A DNA stretch of 64,000 bases, from contig NZ_BDAX01000018.1 of the NCBI RefSeq assembly GCF_001612665.1, positions 186,001 through 250,000 on the forward strand, in the 5' to 3' direction. Of this stretch, positions 32,443 through 40,051 are shown one piece after another (positions within the stretch are counted from its first letter, which is position 1; each line of letters begins with the position of its first letter). Both the position numbers and the translations under genes were made by a program. Source of the stretch: Nocardia alba NBRC 108234 (GTDB taxonomy: Bacteria > Actinomycetota > Actinomycetes > Mycobacteriales > Mycobacteriaceae). The notes beneath the pieces were generated by a model. That model was given only the letters and a program-made list of their open reading frames with translations, searched no databases and had not been told where the DNA came from.

Positions 32443-33308
32443 CCGACCTGAGCTACGCGGGCACACTGCGCGAGATCACCACCGACGCGGGCGTGTTGCG
32501 CTACCACGAGGCCGGCGAGGGACCGCCGCTGTTGCTGCTGCACGGATCGGGTCCCGGTGTCACGGGGTGGCGTAACTTCGGTGGCAATCTCGCGGTGTTC
32601 GCGCGGCGATTCCGTTGTCTGGTCCTGGAATTCCCCGGCTTCGGGGTGAGCGACGACTTCGGCGGGCATCCGATGGTCACCGCGCTCGACGCGGTGGTCC
32701 GCTTCGTCGACGCGCTCGGCCTGGACAGCGTCGACATCATCGGCAACTCGATGGGTGGTGGCGTGGCACTCAACTACGCCATCGCCCACCCGGCGCGAGT
32801 CGGCAAGCTGGTGACCATCGGCGGCATCGGTCGTAACCTGTTCAGCCCCGGCCCCGGCGAGGGCATCAAGCTGCTGCAGGAGTTCACCGAGGAGCCCACC
32901 CGTGAGCGGTTGATCCAGTGGCTGCATTCGATGGTCTACGACCCGGCGTTGGTCACCGACGAACTGATCGAGGAGCGCTGGACCCAGGCCACCGATCCCG
33001 CGACCCTCGACAGCGCTCGCCGGATGTACAGCAAGGCCGCGTTCGCGATGATGGTGCGCGCCATGGAAGCCGCCGACACCCCGCCGCCGTGGGCGATGCT
33101 GCACAAGGTGGCCGCACCCACGCTGATCACGTGGGGACGCGACGACCGGGTGAGCCCCCTCGATATGGCGCTGATCCCGATGCGCACGATCCCGCGCGCC
33201 GAACTGCACGTGTTCCCGAATTGCGGGCACTGGGCGATGATCGAACGCAAGCGCGAATTCGAGTCGGCCGTCCTGGCTTTCCTCACCCGCGAGGACGCCA
33301 CGCACTGA
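32439..33308 (+). CDS. hsaD: Meta-cleavage product hydrolase HsaD
   Basis: The 289-residue alpha/beta hydrolase splits the HsaC product (4,9-DSHA) into HHD and DOHNAA. The oxyanion region is LLLHGSGPGVTGWRNF, and the catalytic triad is Ser104 (GNSMGGG), Asp236 (WGRDDRVSP) and His264 (NCGHWAMIE). Size and motifs match M. tuberculosis HsaD. It is the last gene of the kstD-to-hsaD run and is followed within 10 nt by a very strong hairpin. Confidence 0.92.
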   Translation: MTDLSYAGTLREITTDAGVLRYHEAGEGPPLLLLHGSGPGVTGWRNFGGNLAVFARRFRCLVLEFPGFGVSDDFGGHPMVTALDAVVRFVDALGLDSVDIIGNSMGGGVALNYAIAHPARVGKLVTIGGIGRNLFSPGPGEGIKLLQEFTEEPTRERLIQWLHSMVYDPALVTDELIEERWTQATDPATLDSARRMYSKAAFAMMVRAMEAADTPPPWAMLHKVAAPTLITWGRDDRVSPLDMALIPMRTIPRAELHVFPNCGHWAMIERKREFESAVLAFLTREDATH

Positions 33309-33315
33309 TACGAGA

Positions 33316-33351
33316 GAATGCGCGGGCTGCCAGGTGGCAGCCCGCGCATTC
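33316..33351. terminator. Strong bidirectional terminator after hsaD
   Basis: Perfect 16-bp arms beginning GAATGCGCGGGCTGCC around the loop AGGT, followed by TTCTGTT. It separates hsaD from the convergent SDR operon. Confidence 0.9.
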
Positions 33352-33366
33352 TTCTGTTCCGCGTGA

Positions 33367-34194
33367 CTAGCGCTGGGTGCTGCCCGCGTCGATGGGCAAC
33401 GTCACCGCGGTGATGTAGCGGCCCTCGTCCGAGGCGAGGAACAGGGCGGCGTTGGCGATGTCGACCGGGTCGACCCACGGGATGGGCAGCATGTTCATCG
33501 TCACGGCGGCCTCCGCGAACTCCTCGCGGGTGGGGTTGTCCCGATCGGGCCGGAACACCTTGCGCACCATGTCGTTCTGGATCATCGGGGTGTCGACATT
33601 GGTCGGGTGCACCGAGTTCACGCGGACATGGTGCGGGGCGAGCTCTTTCGCCAGCGAGCGCATCAGTCCCACCACCCCGTGTTTGGCGGCGGTGTAGTGC
33701 GCGACGCCGACCAGACCGCGTAGTCCGGCGATCGAGCTGGTCAGGATCATCGCGCCGCCGCCGCGCGCGATCAGGTGCGGGGTGGCGGCCTTGCAGGTCT
33801 GCCACACGCCGGTCAGGTTGACGTCGATCATCGTCTGCCACTGCTGTTCGGTCAGTTCCAGCGCACCGCCACTGGAACTGATTCCGGCAGTGGCGCAGAC
33901 GATGTCGAGGCCACCCCACTGCTCGACGCCGGCGTCGACCGCGGCCCGCAACGCCGCGCCGTCGCGGACGTCGACGGCGGTGGCGAGGATCCGCGCGCCG
34001 GTCGCTTCGACCGCGCGCGCGGTTTCGGCGAGGTCGTCGTGGGTCGCTCCCGGCGACACCACGGTCTCCACCGGCCCGCAGATGTCGACGGCGATGATGT
34101 CGGCGCCTTCCTCGGCCAGCCGGATCGCCTGTGCGCGGCCGATACCGCGCGCGGCGCCGGTGATCAGCGCGATCTTGCCCGAAACCCGTCCCAT
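33367..34194 (-). CDS. Mycofactocin-coupled SDR family oxidoreductase
   Basis: The 275-residue SDR has TGAARGIGRAQAIRLAEEGADIIAVDICGP at the N-terminus, followed by an extra segment (VETVVSPGATHDDLAETARAVEATG) between beta-2 and alpha-3. This insertion is the known signature of dehydrogenases whose NAD is held tightly and re-oxidised through mycofactocin (carveol dehydrogenase type). Catalytic YTAAK is present. I start at ATG 34194 (MGRVSGKIALITG) rather than 9 codons upstream. It follows a paralogue with a 1-nt gap. It may oxidise a steroid alcohol; mycofactocin genes themselves are outside the window. Confidence 0.85.
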   Translation of the reverse strand: MGRVSGKIALITGAARGIGRAQAIRLAEEGADIIAVDICGPVETVVSPGATHDDLAETARAVEATGARILATAVDVRDGAALRAAVDAGVEQWGGLDIVCATAGISSSGGALELTEQQWQTMIDVNLTGVWQTCKAATPHLIARGGGAMILTSSIAGLRGLVGVAHYTAAKHGVVGLMRSLAKELAPHHVRVNSVHPTNVDTPMIQNDMVRKVFRPDRDNPTREEFAEAAVTMNMLPIPWVDPVDIANAALFLASDEGRYITAVTLPIDAGSTQR

Positions 34195-34195
34195 G

Positions 34196-34993
34196 TCACA
34201 CCTTCTGAGTAAGTCCGGCATCCACCACGAGCTGGATTCCCGTCACGTAACGGGACTCGTCGGATGCGAGGAAGAGCACGGCATTGCTGATATCGACCGG
34301 ATCCACCCACGCGACAGGCAGAATCGTGCGCCGGGCCAGCGCATCCGCCGCGTCCTGCTGCGTCGGATTCGGCAGGTCGGGGCACAGTTTGGCGTACACC
34401 GCGTCGTTGAGGATCATCGGCGTGGCGACCGAGCCGGGATGCACCGTGTTCACCCGGATCCCGCGCGGGCCGAGCTCGTTGGCCAAGGTGCGGGCGAGCC
34501 CGACCACGGCGTGCTTGCTCGCCGAGTAGTGCGCGGCGGCGGCCGCGCCGACGATGCCGTTGGTCGAGCTCACGATCACCACCGAGCCGCCGTCGGACAG
34601 GGCCGGTACGGCCGCGCGCACGGTGTGCCACATGCCGGTGAGGTTGATATCGATGGTGCGCTGCCAGGCCTGGTCCGACAGTTCCCAGGACAGGCCGAGG
34701 TCGGTGTAGATGCCGGCGTTGGCCACGATCACATCGAGGCGGCCCAGGGCGGCGACGCCGTCGGCGACCGCCACGTCCAGGGATGCCTGATCGCGCACGT
34801 CGGCGACGCCGGTGACGCAGTAGCGACCCAGCGACTCGACTTCCCTTGCCGTCTCGGCCAATTCGACCGCGGCGGCCTCGATGTCGAGTGCGATGATGTC
34901 GGCGCCCTCCTCGGCCAGCCGACGGCAATGGGCGCGGCCCATTCCCCCGGCCGCGCCGGTGATCAGCGCGACGGTGTGCTGCATGCGGTTCAT
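34196..34993 (-). CDS. SDR related to the mycofactocin-coupled type but without the insertion
   Basis: The 265-residue SDR shares GRAHCRRLAEEGADIIALDI, the VADVRDQASLDVAV segment, YSASKHAVVGLARTLANELGPRGIRVNTVHPG and the TPMILND/DPVDISNAVLFLASDESRYVTG ending with its neighbour. The extra loop after beta-2 is absent (LDIEAAAVELAETAREVESLG follows directly). It may therefore exchange NAD freely. It is the first gene of a two-SDR operon divergent from the kshB-like gene, and palindromic sites lie in the gap. Confidence 0.85.
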   Translation of the reverse strand: MNRMQHTVALITGAAGGMGRAHCRRLAEEGADIIALDIEAAAVELAETAREVESLGRYCVTGVADVRDQASLDVAVADGVAALGRLDVIVANAGIYTDLGLSWELSDQAWQRTIDINLTGMWHTVRAAVPALSDGGSVVIVSSTNGIVGAAAAAHYSASKHAVVGLARTLANELGPRGIRVNTVHPGSVATPMILNDAVYAKLCPDLPNPTQQDAADALARRTILPVAWVDPVDISNAVLFLASDESRYVTGIQLVVDAGLTQKV

Positions 34994-35066
34994 CGGGTGC
35001 CCCCGGAGAATCTGGTGTCCACGAGCCCGACGCTAGGGTCGCCGTCCACCGCGTTTGCCCTGGTCT

Positions 35067-35110
35067 TCCCGGTGAGCGGACCGTGCACGTCGATCTCCCG
35101 GCCACCGGGA
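35067..35110. promoter_or_regulatory. Paired palindrome sites between the SDR operon and kshB
   Basis: TCCCGGTGAGCGGAC (35067-35081) and TCCCGGCCACCGGGA (35096-35110) are copies of the regional motif, with starts 29 bp apart. They lie midway in the 193-bp divergent gap. Confidence 0.65.
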
Positions 35111-35186
35111 GCCATGGGCGCCACGGCATCGGCGTGCCTGCGACGGTTGCCGGGCACGACCGTTTCCGAGACCGAGGAGAACACCA

Positions 35187-36242
35187 GTGACGAGGGCGAC
35201 TGTCGACGTTTCGCGGACTTCGCGGGTGGTGACGCTGCGCGTATCGGCGGTGATCGAGGAAACCGAGGACGCGCGGACGCTGGTGTTCGACGTGCCCGAC
35301 GAGGTCGCCGATCGCTTCGCCTTCCGGCCGGGACAGTTCCTCACCCTGCGGATCCCGAGCGAGCGGTCCGAACCGGTCGCGCGCTGCTACTCGCTGGCGA
35401 ATTCACCTTTCACCGGTGATCCGCCGCAGGTCACCGTCAAGCGCACGACCGGCGGCTACGGCTCGAACTGGTTGTGCGACAACATTTCCGTCGGTGACAC
35501 TGTCGACGTACTGCCGCCGCAGGGCGCCTTCACCCCGGCCTCGCTCGACACCGATCTGCTGTTATGGGCGGCGGGCAGCGGCATCACACCGGTGATGTCG
35601 ATCCTGCGGTCGGTCTTGGCCCGCGGTACCGGCCGGGTGGTGCTGTTCTATGCCAATCGCGACCAGGAGTCGGTGATCTTCGCCGACGCCCTGGACGATC
35701 TCGTGGCGCGGTACCAGGGCCGAATCACCGTGGCGCACTGGCTCGAATCGTCGCGGGGCCTACCCACCGCGGCTCGGCTCGCCGACTTCGCCGCACCATA
35801 TCGGTCCTTCGAGTCGTTCGTGTGCGGGCCCGGCCCGTTCATGTCGGCGGTGACCGAGGCGCTCGCGGGCGCCGGGTGGCCGCGCGAACGCATCTCCACC
35901 GAGATGTTCGTCTCGCTGTCCGGCGATCCCTTCGCCGAACCCGAACCGCTCGACCCCGTCGACGACGAGGATGCCGCGTGCGTGGAGGTGGAGCTGGACG
36001 GGACGGTGCACGCGCTGCGCTGGCCGCGCTCGCGCACCCTCGTCGACGTGATGCTCGCCGACGGGCTCGATGTCCCCTACTCCTGCCGTGCGGGCGAGTG
36101 CGGTTCGTGTGCGTGCACCGTCGTCGACGGTGAGGTGACCATGGCCGACTCGGCGATTCTCGATCAGGACGACATCGACGCCGGGTACACCCTGGCCTGC
36201 CGGGCCCGCCCGCGCACCGACCGGGTCCGTATCCGCTTTTGA
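35187..36242 (+). CDS. kshB: KshB-like ferredoxin-type reductase (FAD, NAD, 2Fe-2S)
   Basis: The 351-residue reductase has an FAD domain with RCYSLANSP (residues 66-74), an NAD domain with AAGSGITPVMSILRS and FVCGPGPFM, and a C-terminal plant-type 2Fe-2S domain with CRAGECGSCAC around residue 300 and the last Cys in TLACRARP. This order matches KshB, which passes electrons from NADH to KshA. GTG 35187 follows GAGGAGA. Downstream lie hsaE, hsaG and hsaF in the same direction. It could serve both KshA-type oxygenases of the window. Confidence 0.88.
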   Translation: MTRATVDVSRTSRVVTLRVSAVIEETEDARTLVFDVPDEVADRFAFRPGQFLTLRIPSERSEPVARCYSLANSPFTGDPPQVTVKRTTGGYGSNWLCDNISVGDTVDVLPPQGAFTPASLDTDLLLWAAGSGITPVMSILRSVLARGTGRVVLFYANRDQESVIFADALDDLVARYQGRITVAHWLESSRGLPTAARLADFAAPYRSFESFVCGPGPFMSAVTEALAGAGWPRERISTEMFVSLSGDPFAEPEPLDPVDDEDAACVEVELDGTVHALRWPRSRTLVDVMLADGLDVPYSCRAGECGSCACTVVDGEVTMADSAILDQDDIDAGYTLACRARPRTDRVRIRF

Positions 36243-36390
36243 GCGAAGGTGACCGTTGGCCTGGTCGCGTGCGCGGCGATCCTCGCCGGGGAGTGGAATT
36301 TCCTGTCCATCCAGCGGGAGAGCCCCGCCCGGCGGACGGTCTCGGCCCCCAGCATGGGATGGCATCATCAGACGAGAAGAGGGAATCAGG

Positions 36391-37176
36391 ATGCTGACAA
36401 CCGGCATGCGCACCGAGCTCGCCGCCGAACTGGCGCGAGCGGAGCTGGACAGGGTGGCCGTGTCCCCCCTCGTCGACCGGTATCCGGACATCGATGTGGT
36501 CGATGCCTACGAGATCCAGTTGCTCAACATCCAACGCAGACTCCGCTCCGGCGCGAAGGTCATCGGGCACAAAGTAGGACTGTCGTCGAAGGCGATGCAG
36601 CAGATGATGGGCGTCGACGAACCCGACTACGGTCACCTACTCGCCGACATGGAAGTCTTCGAGGACATTCCCGTCGACACCACCGAGTTCCTGCTCCCCC
36701 GGGTAGAGGTCGAGGTCGGATTCATCCTCGGCGCCGACCTACCCGGACAGGACTGCACCGAAGCCGACGTGCTCGCCGCGACCGTCGCCTATGCCCCCTC
36801 GATCGAGCTCATCGATTCCCGGATCACCGACTGGAAGATCGGGCTGGCCGACACCATCTCCGACAACGCTTCCTCCGCCGGATGGGTTCTCGGCAAGGAC
36901 CGCGTCGCCCCCACCGATGTCGACATCACCGCCATCGACGCGGTCCTCACCCGCAACGGTGAAACCATCGCCGAAGGTCGCAGCGACGCCGTCCTCGGGA
37001 ACCCCGTGATCGCCGTCGCGTGGCTGGCCCGCAAAGTCGCGAGCTTCGGCGTCCGGTTGAAAGCCGGTGACATCGTGTTGCCCGGATCCTGCACCCGCGC
37101 CATCGACGCCCGACCCGGCGACGCCTTCCATGCCGAGTTCTCCGGACTCGGGTCCGTGCGCCTGAACTTCGCCTAG
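36391..37176 (+). CDS. hsaE: 2-hydroxypenta-2,4-dienoate hydratase HsaE
   Basis: The 261-residue hydratase converts 2-hydroxyhexa-2,4-dienoate (HHD) to 4-hydroxy-2-oxohexanoate. Typical segments are VIGHKVGLSSKAMQQMMGVDEPDYGHLL near residues 57-84 and the metal ligand motif VEVEVGF with Glu106 and Glu108, plus SIELIDSRI. The ATG at 36391 follows a GGGAATCAGG leader; the 45-codon in-frame extension lacks family sequence. It begins the lower pathway after a 148-bp gap that contains no clear palindrome copy. Confidence 0.92.
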   Translation: MLTTGMRTELAAELARAELDRVAVSPLVDRYPDIDVVDAYEIQLLNIQRRLRSGAKVIGHKVGLSSKAMQQMMGVDEPDYGHLLADMEVFEDIPVDTTEFLLPRVEVEVGFILGADLPGQDCTEADVLAATVAYAPSIELIDSRITDWKIGLADTISDNASSAGWVLGKDRVAPTDVDITAIDAVLTRNGETIAEGRSDAVLGNPVIAVAWLARKVASFGVRLKAGDIVLPGSCTRAIDARPGDAFHAEFSGLGSVRLNFA

Positions 37177-37263
37177 GCCATCACCGTGCTCCGTGACCGA
37201 GGAAGTTCACCGGAGCCGTTCATCTCGCCGGCCAACGCCGGCCGCCCCTCGAGGAGGCCACCT

Positions 37264-38172
37264 GTGACCAACGGCAACGTCACCGCCGCGATCGTCGGAT
37301 CGGGCAACATCAGCACCGATCTGCTCTACAAACTCCTGAGCTCGGACACCATCGAGCCCCGCTGGATGATCGGCATCGACCCCGACAGCGAAGGGCTGAA
37401 ACGCGCCCGCGGACTCGGCTTGGAAACCTCCGCCGAAGGGGTGGACTGGCTCCTGGCCCAGGACACCAAACCCGACATGGTCTTCGAAGCGACCTCGGCC
37501 TACGTCCACCGCGCCGCCGCACCCCGCTACGCCGAACTCGGTATCCGTGCCGTCGACCTCACTCCCGCCGCCGTCGGCCCCGCCGTCGTCCCACCGGTGA
37601 ACCTCGCCTCGCTGCTCGACGCCCCCAACGTCAATATGATCACCTGCGGCGGCCAGGCCACCATCCCGATCGTCGCCGCCGTCTCGCGGGTGGTGACGGT
37701 CCCCTACGCGGAGATCGTCGCGTCGGTCTCGTCCAATTCGGCAGGCCCGGGCACTCGCGCGAACATCGACGAGTTCACCAAGACCACCAGCCGTGGCGTC
37801 GAGACCATCGGTGGCGCGCAGCGGGGCAAGGCGATCATCATCCTGAACCCGGCCGAACCGCCGATGATCATGCGCGACACCATCTTCTGCGCCATTCCCG
37901 AAGACGCCGACCACGACGCGATCACCACCTCGATCCACCAGATGGTCGCCGACATCCAGCAATACGTCCCCGGGTATCGCCTGCTCAACGAACCGCAATT
38001 CGATGAACCGTCGGTCGTTTCCGGTGGACTGGCGAAGGTGTCGGTGTTCGTCGAAGTCGAAGGCGCCGGCGATTTCCTGCCGCCGTACGCGGGAAATCTC
38101 GACATCATGACCGCCGCGGCAACCCGTGTCGGCGAGGTCATGGCCGATCAGATCCTGTCGACGCGGGTGTGA
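37264..38172 (+). CDS. hsaG: Acylating acetaldehyde/propanal dehydrogenase HsaG
   Basis: The 302-residue enzyme oxidises propanal (or acetaldehyde) with CoA and NAD to the acyl-CoA. Cofactor motif VGSGNISTDLLYK begins at residue 11, and the catalytic Cys128 is in NMITCGGQATIPI. SSNSAGPGTRANIDEFT is also typical. GTG 37264 follows GAGGAGG. It normally works in a channelled complex with HsaF, encoded downstream after a 23-codon ORF. Confidence 0.92.
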   Translation: MTNGNVTAAIVGSGNISTDLLYKLLSSDTIEPRWMIGIDPDSEGLKRARGLGLETSAEGVDWLLAQDTKPDMVFEATSAYVHRAAAPRYAELGIRAVDLTPAAVGPAVVPPVNLASLLDAPNVNMITCGGQATIPIVAAVSRVVTVPYAEIVASVSSNSAGPGTRANIDEFTKTTSRGVETIGGAQRGKAIIILNPAEPPMIMRDTIFCAIPEDADHDAITTSIHQMVADIQQYVPGYRLLNEPQFDEPSVVSGGLAKVSVFVEVEGAGDFLPPYAGNLDIMTAAATRVGEVMADQILSTRV

Positions 38173-38174
38173 TC

Positions 38175-38246
38175 ATGACCGATTCATCAGCCCTGGACAC
38201 CATCACCCCCGAGGCCCTGCGGCTGTCGCAGACGAGCCGGGCGTAA
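38175..38246 (+). CDS. Tiny ORF between hsaG and hsaF
   Basis: A 23-codon ORF starts with ATG 2 nt after the hsaG stop and ends with TAA 12 nt before the hsaF start. Its product would read MTDSSALDTITPEALRLSQT and then three more residues. The stop codon adjoins the hsaF ribosome binding site (TAAGGAG), so its translation could couple hsaG and hsaF expression. It could equally be the remnant of a lost gene. No similarity is recognised. Confidence 0.35.
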   Translation: MTDSSALDTITPEALRLSQTSRA

Positions 38247-38258
38247 GGAGACTCGACC

Positions 38259-39293
38259 ATGCCATTCTCCGCTGAACTCGACATCCGGATCACCGACACC
38301 TCGCTACGCGACGGCTCCCACCACAAACGCCACCAATTCACCACCACCGAAGTCCGCGACATCGTCACCGCCCTCGACAACGCCGGCGTCCCCGTCATCG
38401 AAGTCACCCACGGCGACGGACTCGGCGGCTCCTCGTTCAACTACGGATTCTCCAAAACCCCCGAACAAGAACTGATCACCATCGCCGCGCAAACCGCCAA
38501 GAACGCCGAGATCGCGTTCCTCATGCTCCCCGGCGTCGGCGTCAAAGAAGACATCAAGATCTCCCAGGACAACGGCGCCTCCATCTGCCGCATCGCCACC
38601 CACTGCACCGAAGCCGACGTCTCCGTCCAGCACTTCGGCTACGCCCGCGACCTCGGCCTCGAAACCGTCGGCTTCCTCATGATGTCGCACACCCAACCCC
38701 CCGAAACCCTCGCCCGACAAGCCCGCATCATGGCCGACGCCGGCTGCCACTGCGTCTACATCGTCGACTCCGCCGGCGCCCTGGTCCTCGAGCAAGTCTC
38801 CGACCGCGTCGCCGCCCTCGTCACCGAACTCGGCACCGACGCCCAGGTCGGATTCCACGGCCACGAAAACCTCGGCCTCGCCGTCGCCAACTCCGTCTAC
38901 GCCGTCCGCGCCGGCGCCACCCAGATCGACGGCTCCACCCGACGCTTCGGCGCCGGCGCCGGCAACACCCCCGTCGAAGCCCTCGTCGGCGTCGCCGACA
39001 AACTCGCCATCAAAACCGGCATCGACTTCTTCGCCATCGCCGACGCCGCCGAAGACATCGTGCGCTCGGCCATGCCCGCCGAATGCCTCCTCGACCGCCA
39101 ATCACTGATGATGGGCTACGCCGGGGTCTACTCCAGCTTCCTCAAACACGCCGAACGCCAAGCCGAACGCTACAACGTCTCCGCCGCCGACATGCTCGTC
39201 CGCGCAGGCCGACGCAAACTCGTCGGCGGCCAAGAGGACCAACTCATCGACATCGCCCTCGAACTCCAACGCGAAGCCGCCGTCACCGCCTGA
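38259..39293 (+). CDS. hsaF: 4-hydroxy-2-oxovalerate/oxohexanoate aldolase HsaF
   Basis: The 344-residue aldolase cleaves 4-hydroxy-2-oxohexanoate to pyruvate and propanal. Metal and active-site residues appear in DTSLRDGSHHKRHQ (Arg17, Asp18, His21) and GFHGHENLGLAVANS near residues 200-214; the C-terminal helical domain contains the DmpG communication region. It is last in the kshB-hsaE-hsaG-hsaF unit and is followed by a palindromic terminator. Its sense strand is much richer in C than in G, with almost all codons ending in C, unlike the kstD genes nearby. Confidence 0.93.
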   Translation: MPFSAELDIRITDTSLRDGSHHKRHQFTTTEVRDIVTALDNAGVPVIEVTHGDGLGGSSFNYGFSKTPEQELITIAAQTAKNAEIAFLMLPGVGVKEDIKISQDNGASICRIATHCTEADVSVQHFGYARDLGLETVGFLMMSHTQPPETLARQARIMADAGCHCVYIVDSAGALVLEQVSDRVAALVTELGTDAQVGFHGHENLGLAVANSVYAVRAGATQIDGSTRRFGAGAGNTPVEALVGVADKLAIKTGIDFFAIADAAEDIVRSAMPAECLLDRQSLMMGYAGVYSSFLKHAERQAERYNVSAADMLVRAGRRKLVGGQEDQLIDIALELQREAAVTA

Positions 39294-39307
39294 GCACCCG
39301 GATCACC

Positions 39308-39335
39308 CACCATCGCCCCACGTGGGGCGATGGTG
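39308..39335 (+). terminator. 28-bp perfect palindrome after hsaF
   Basis: CACCATCGCCCCAC is followed directly by its complement, then ACTTTCC. It starts 15 nt after the hsaF stop and should close the operon. Confidence 0.75.
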
Positions 39336-39491
39336 ACTTTCCACGAAGAACACGGCACGGCTATGGTGCGCGTCGCGAAACGCACTGTCCGAATGGACAT
39401 TTCGGAAAAGTCGGCTAGCGTCTGTCCCACGCCGTTCGGGACCGGTGGACGTGCGACCACCGCACGCCGGGTCCCGATGAAGTGGGGGATC

Positions 39492-40040
39492 ATGGCCCAG
39501 CGGAGTCACCGCACGCGACAGACCGGTCAGTTGATCACGCCTGGAGCGCCGTGCGACAGCGTGGATCAGGTGCACGCGAGTGGTGCGATCGTCCTGGCCG
39601 TTTCCGCGGACGTGCTGTGGGAACTGCTGTCGGAACCGGACAGCATCGCCGTGTGGATGTCCGAGCTCCACGCCTGGACCGACCCGACCCCCGACCGAGT
39701 CGGTGCCGATCTCGAACTCGCCGCACAGGTCCAGATGTTCGACATGCGCCACGACGTGCGACTGGTCGTCACCGAATACCACCCGGACCGGAGCTGGACG
39801 ATGACGTGCGGCTCGGTACCCGGTATCGCGGTCACCTTCACGATCGAGCTGGATCGGCTTCGCGAAGTCTCGCGCGTCACCCTTCGAACCGGCCTGCACG
39901 GCCAGGTCCTCCGCGACGCCGACGTGGTCGTGTTGCGCCAGGCCGTTCAGCGCGGGCTGGACTCGAACCTTCGGCAACTGACCGAGATCGCCGAGATGAC
40001 GTTCCGGACTCCGGCGGCCGTCGTGCATCACCCGGGATAG
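39492..40040 (+). CDS. SRPBCC-family protein
   Basis: About 182 residues if started at ATG 39492 after GTGGGGGATC; ATG 39477 is an alternative. The pattern VHASGAIVLAVSADVLWELLSEPDSIAVWMSELHAWTDPTPDRVGADLE fits the first strands and helices of the SRPBCC/polyketide cyclase ligand-binding fold. LVVTEYHPDRSWTMTCGS and a long C-terminal helix (AVQRGLDSNLRQLTEIAE) complete it. Such proteins bind hydrophobic ligands. The gene lies between the hsaF terminator and a convergent GT87 gene, so no partner is evident. Confidence 0.65.
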   Translation: MAQRSHRTRQTGQLITPGAPCDSVDQVHASGAIVLAVSADVLWELLSEPDSIAVWMSELHAWTDPTPDRVGADLELAAQVQMFDMRHDVRLVVTEYHPDRSWTMTCGSVPGIAVTFTIELDRLREVSRVTLRTGLHGQVLRDADVVVLRQAVQRGLDSNLRQLTEIAEMTFRTPAAVVHHPG

Positions 40041-40051
40041 GGCCGCCGCGT

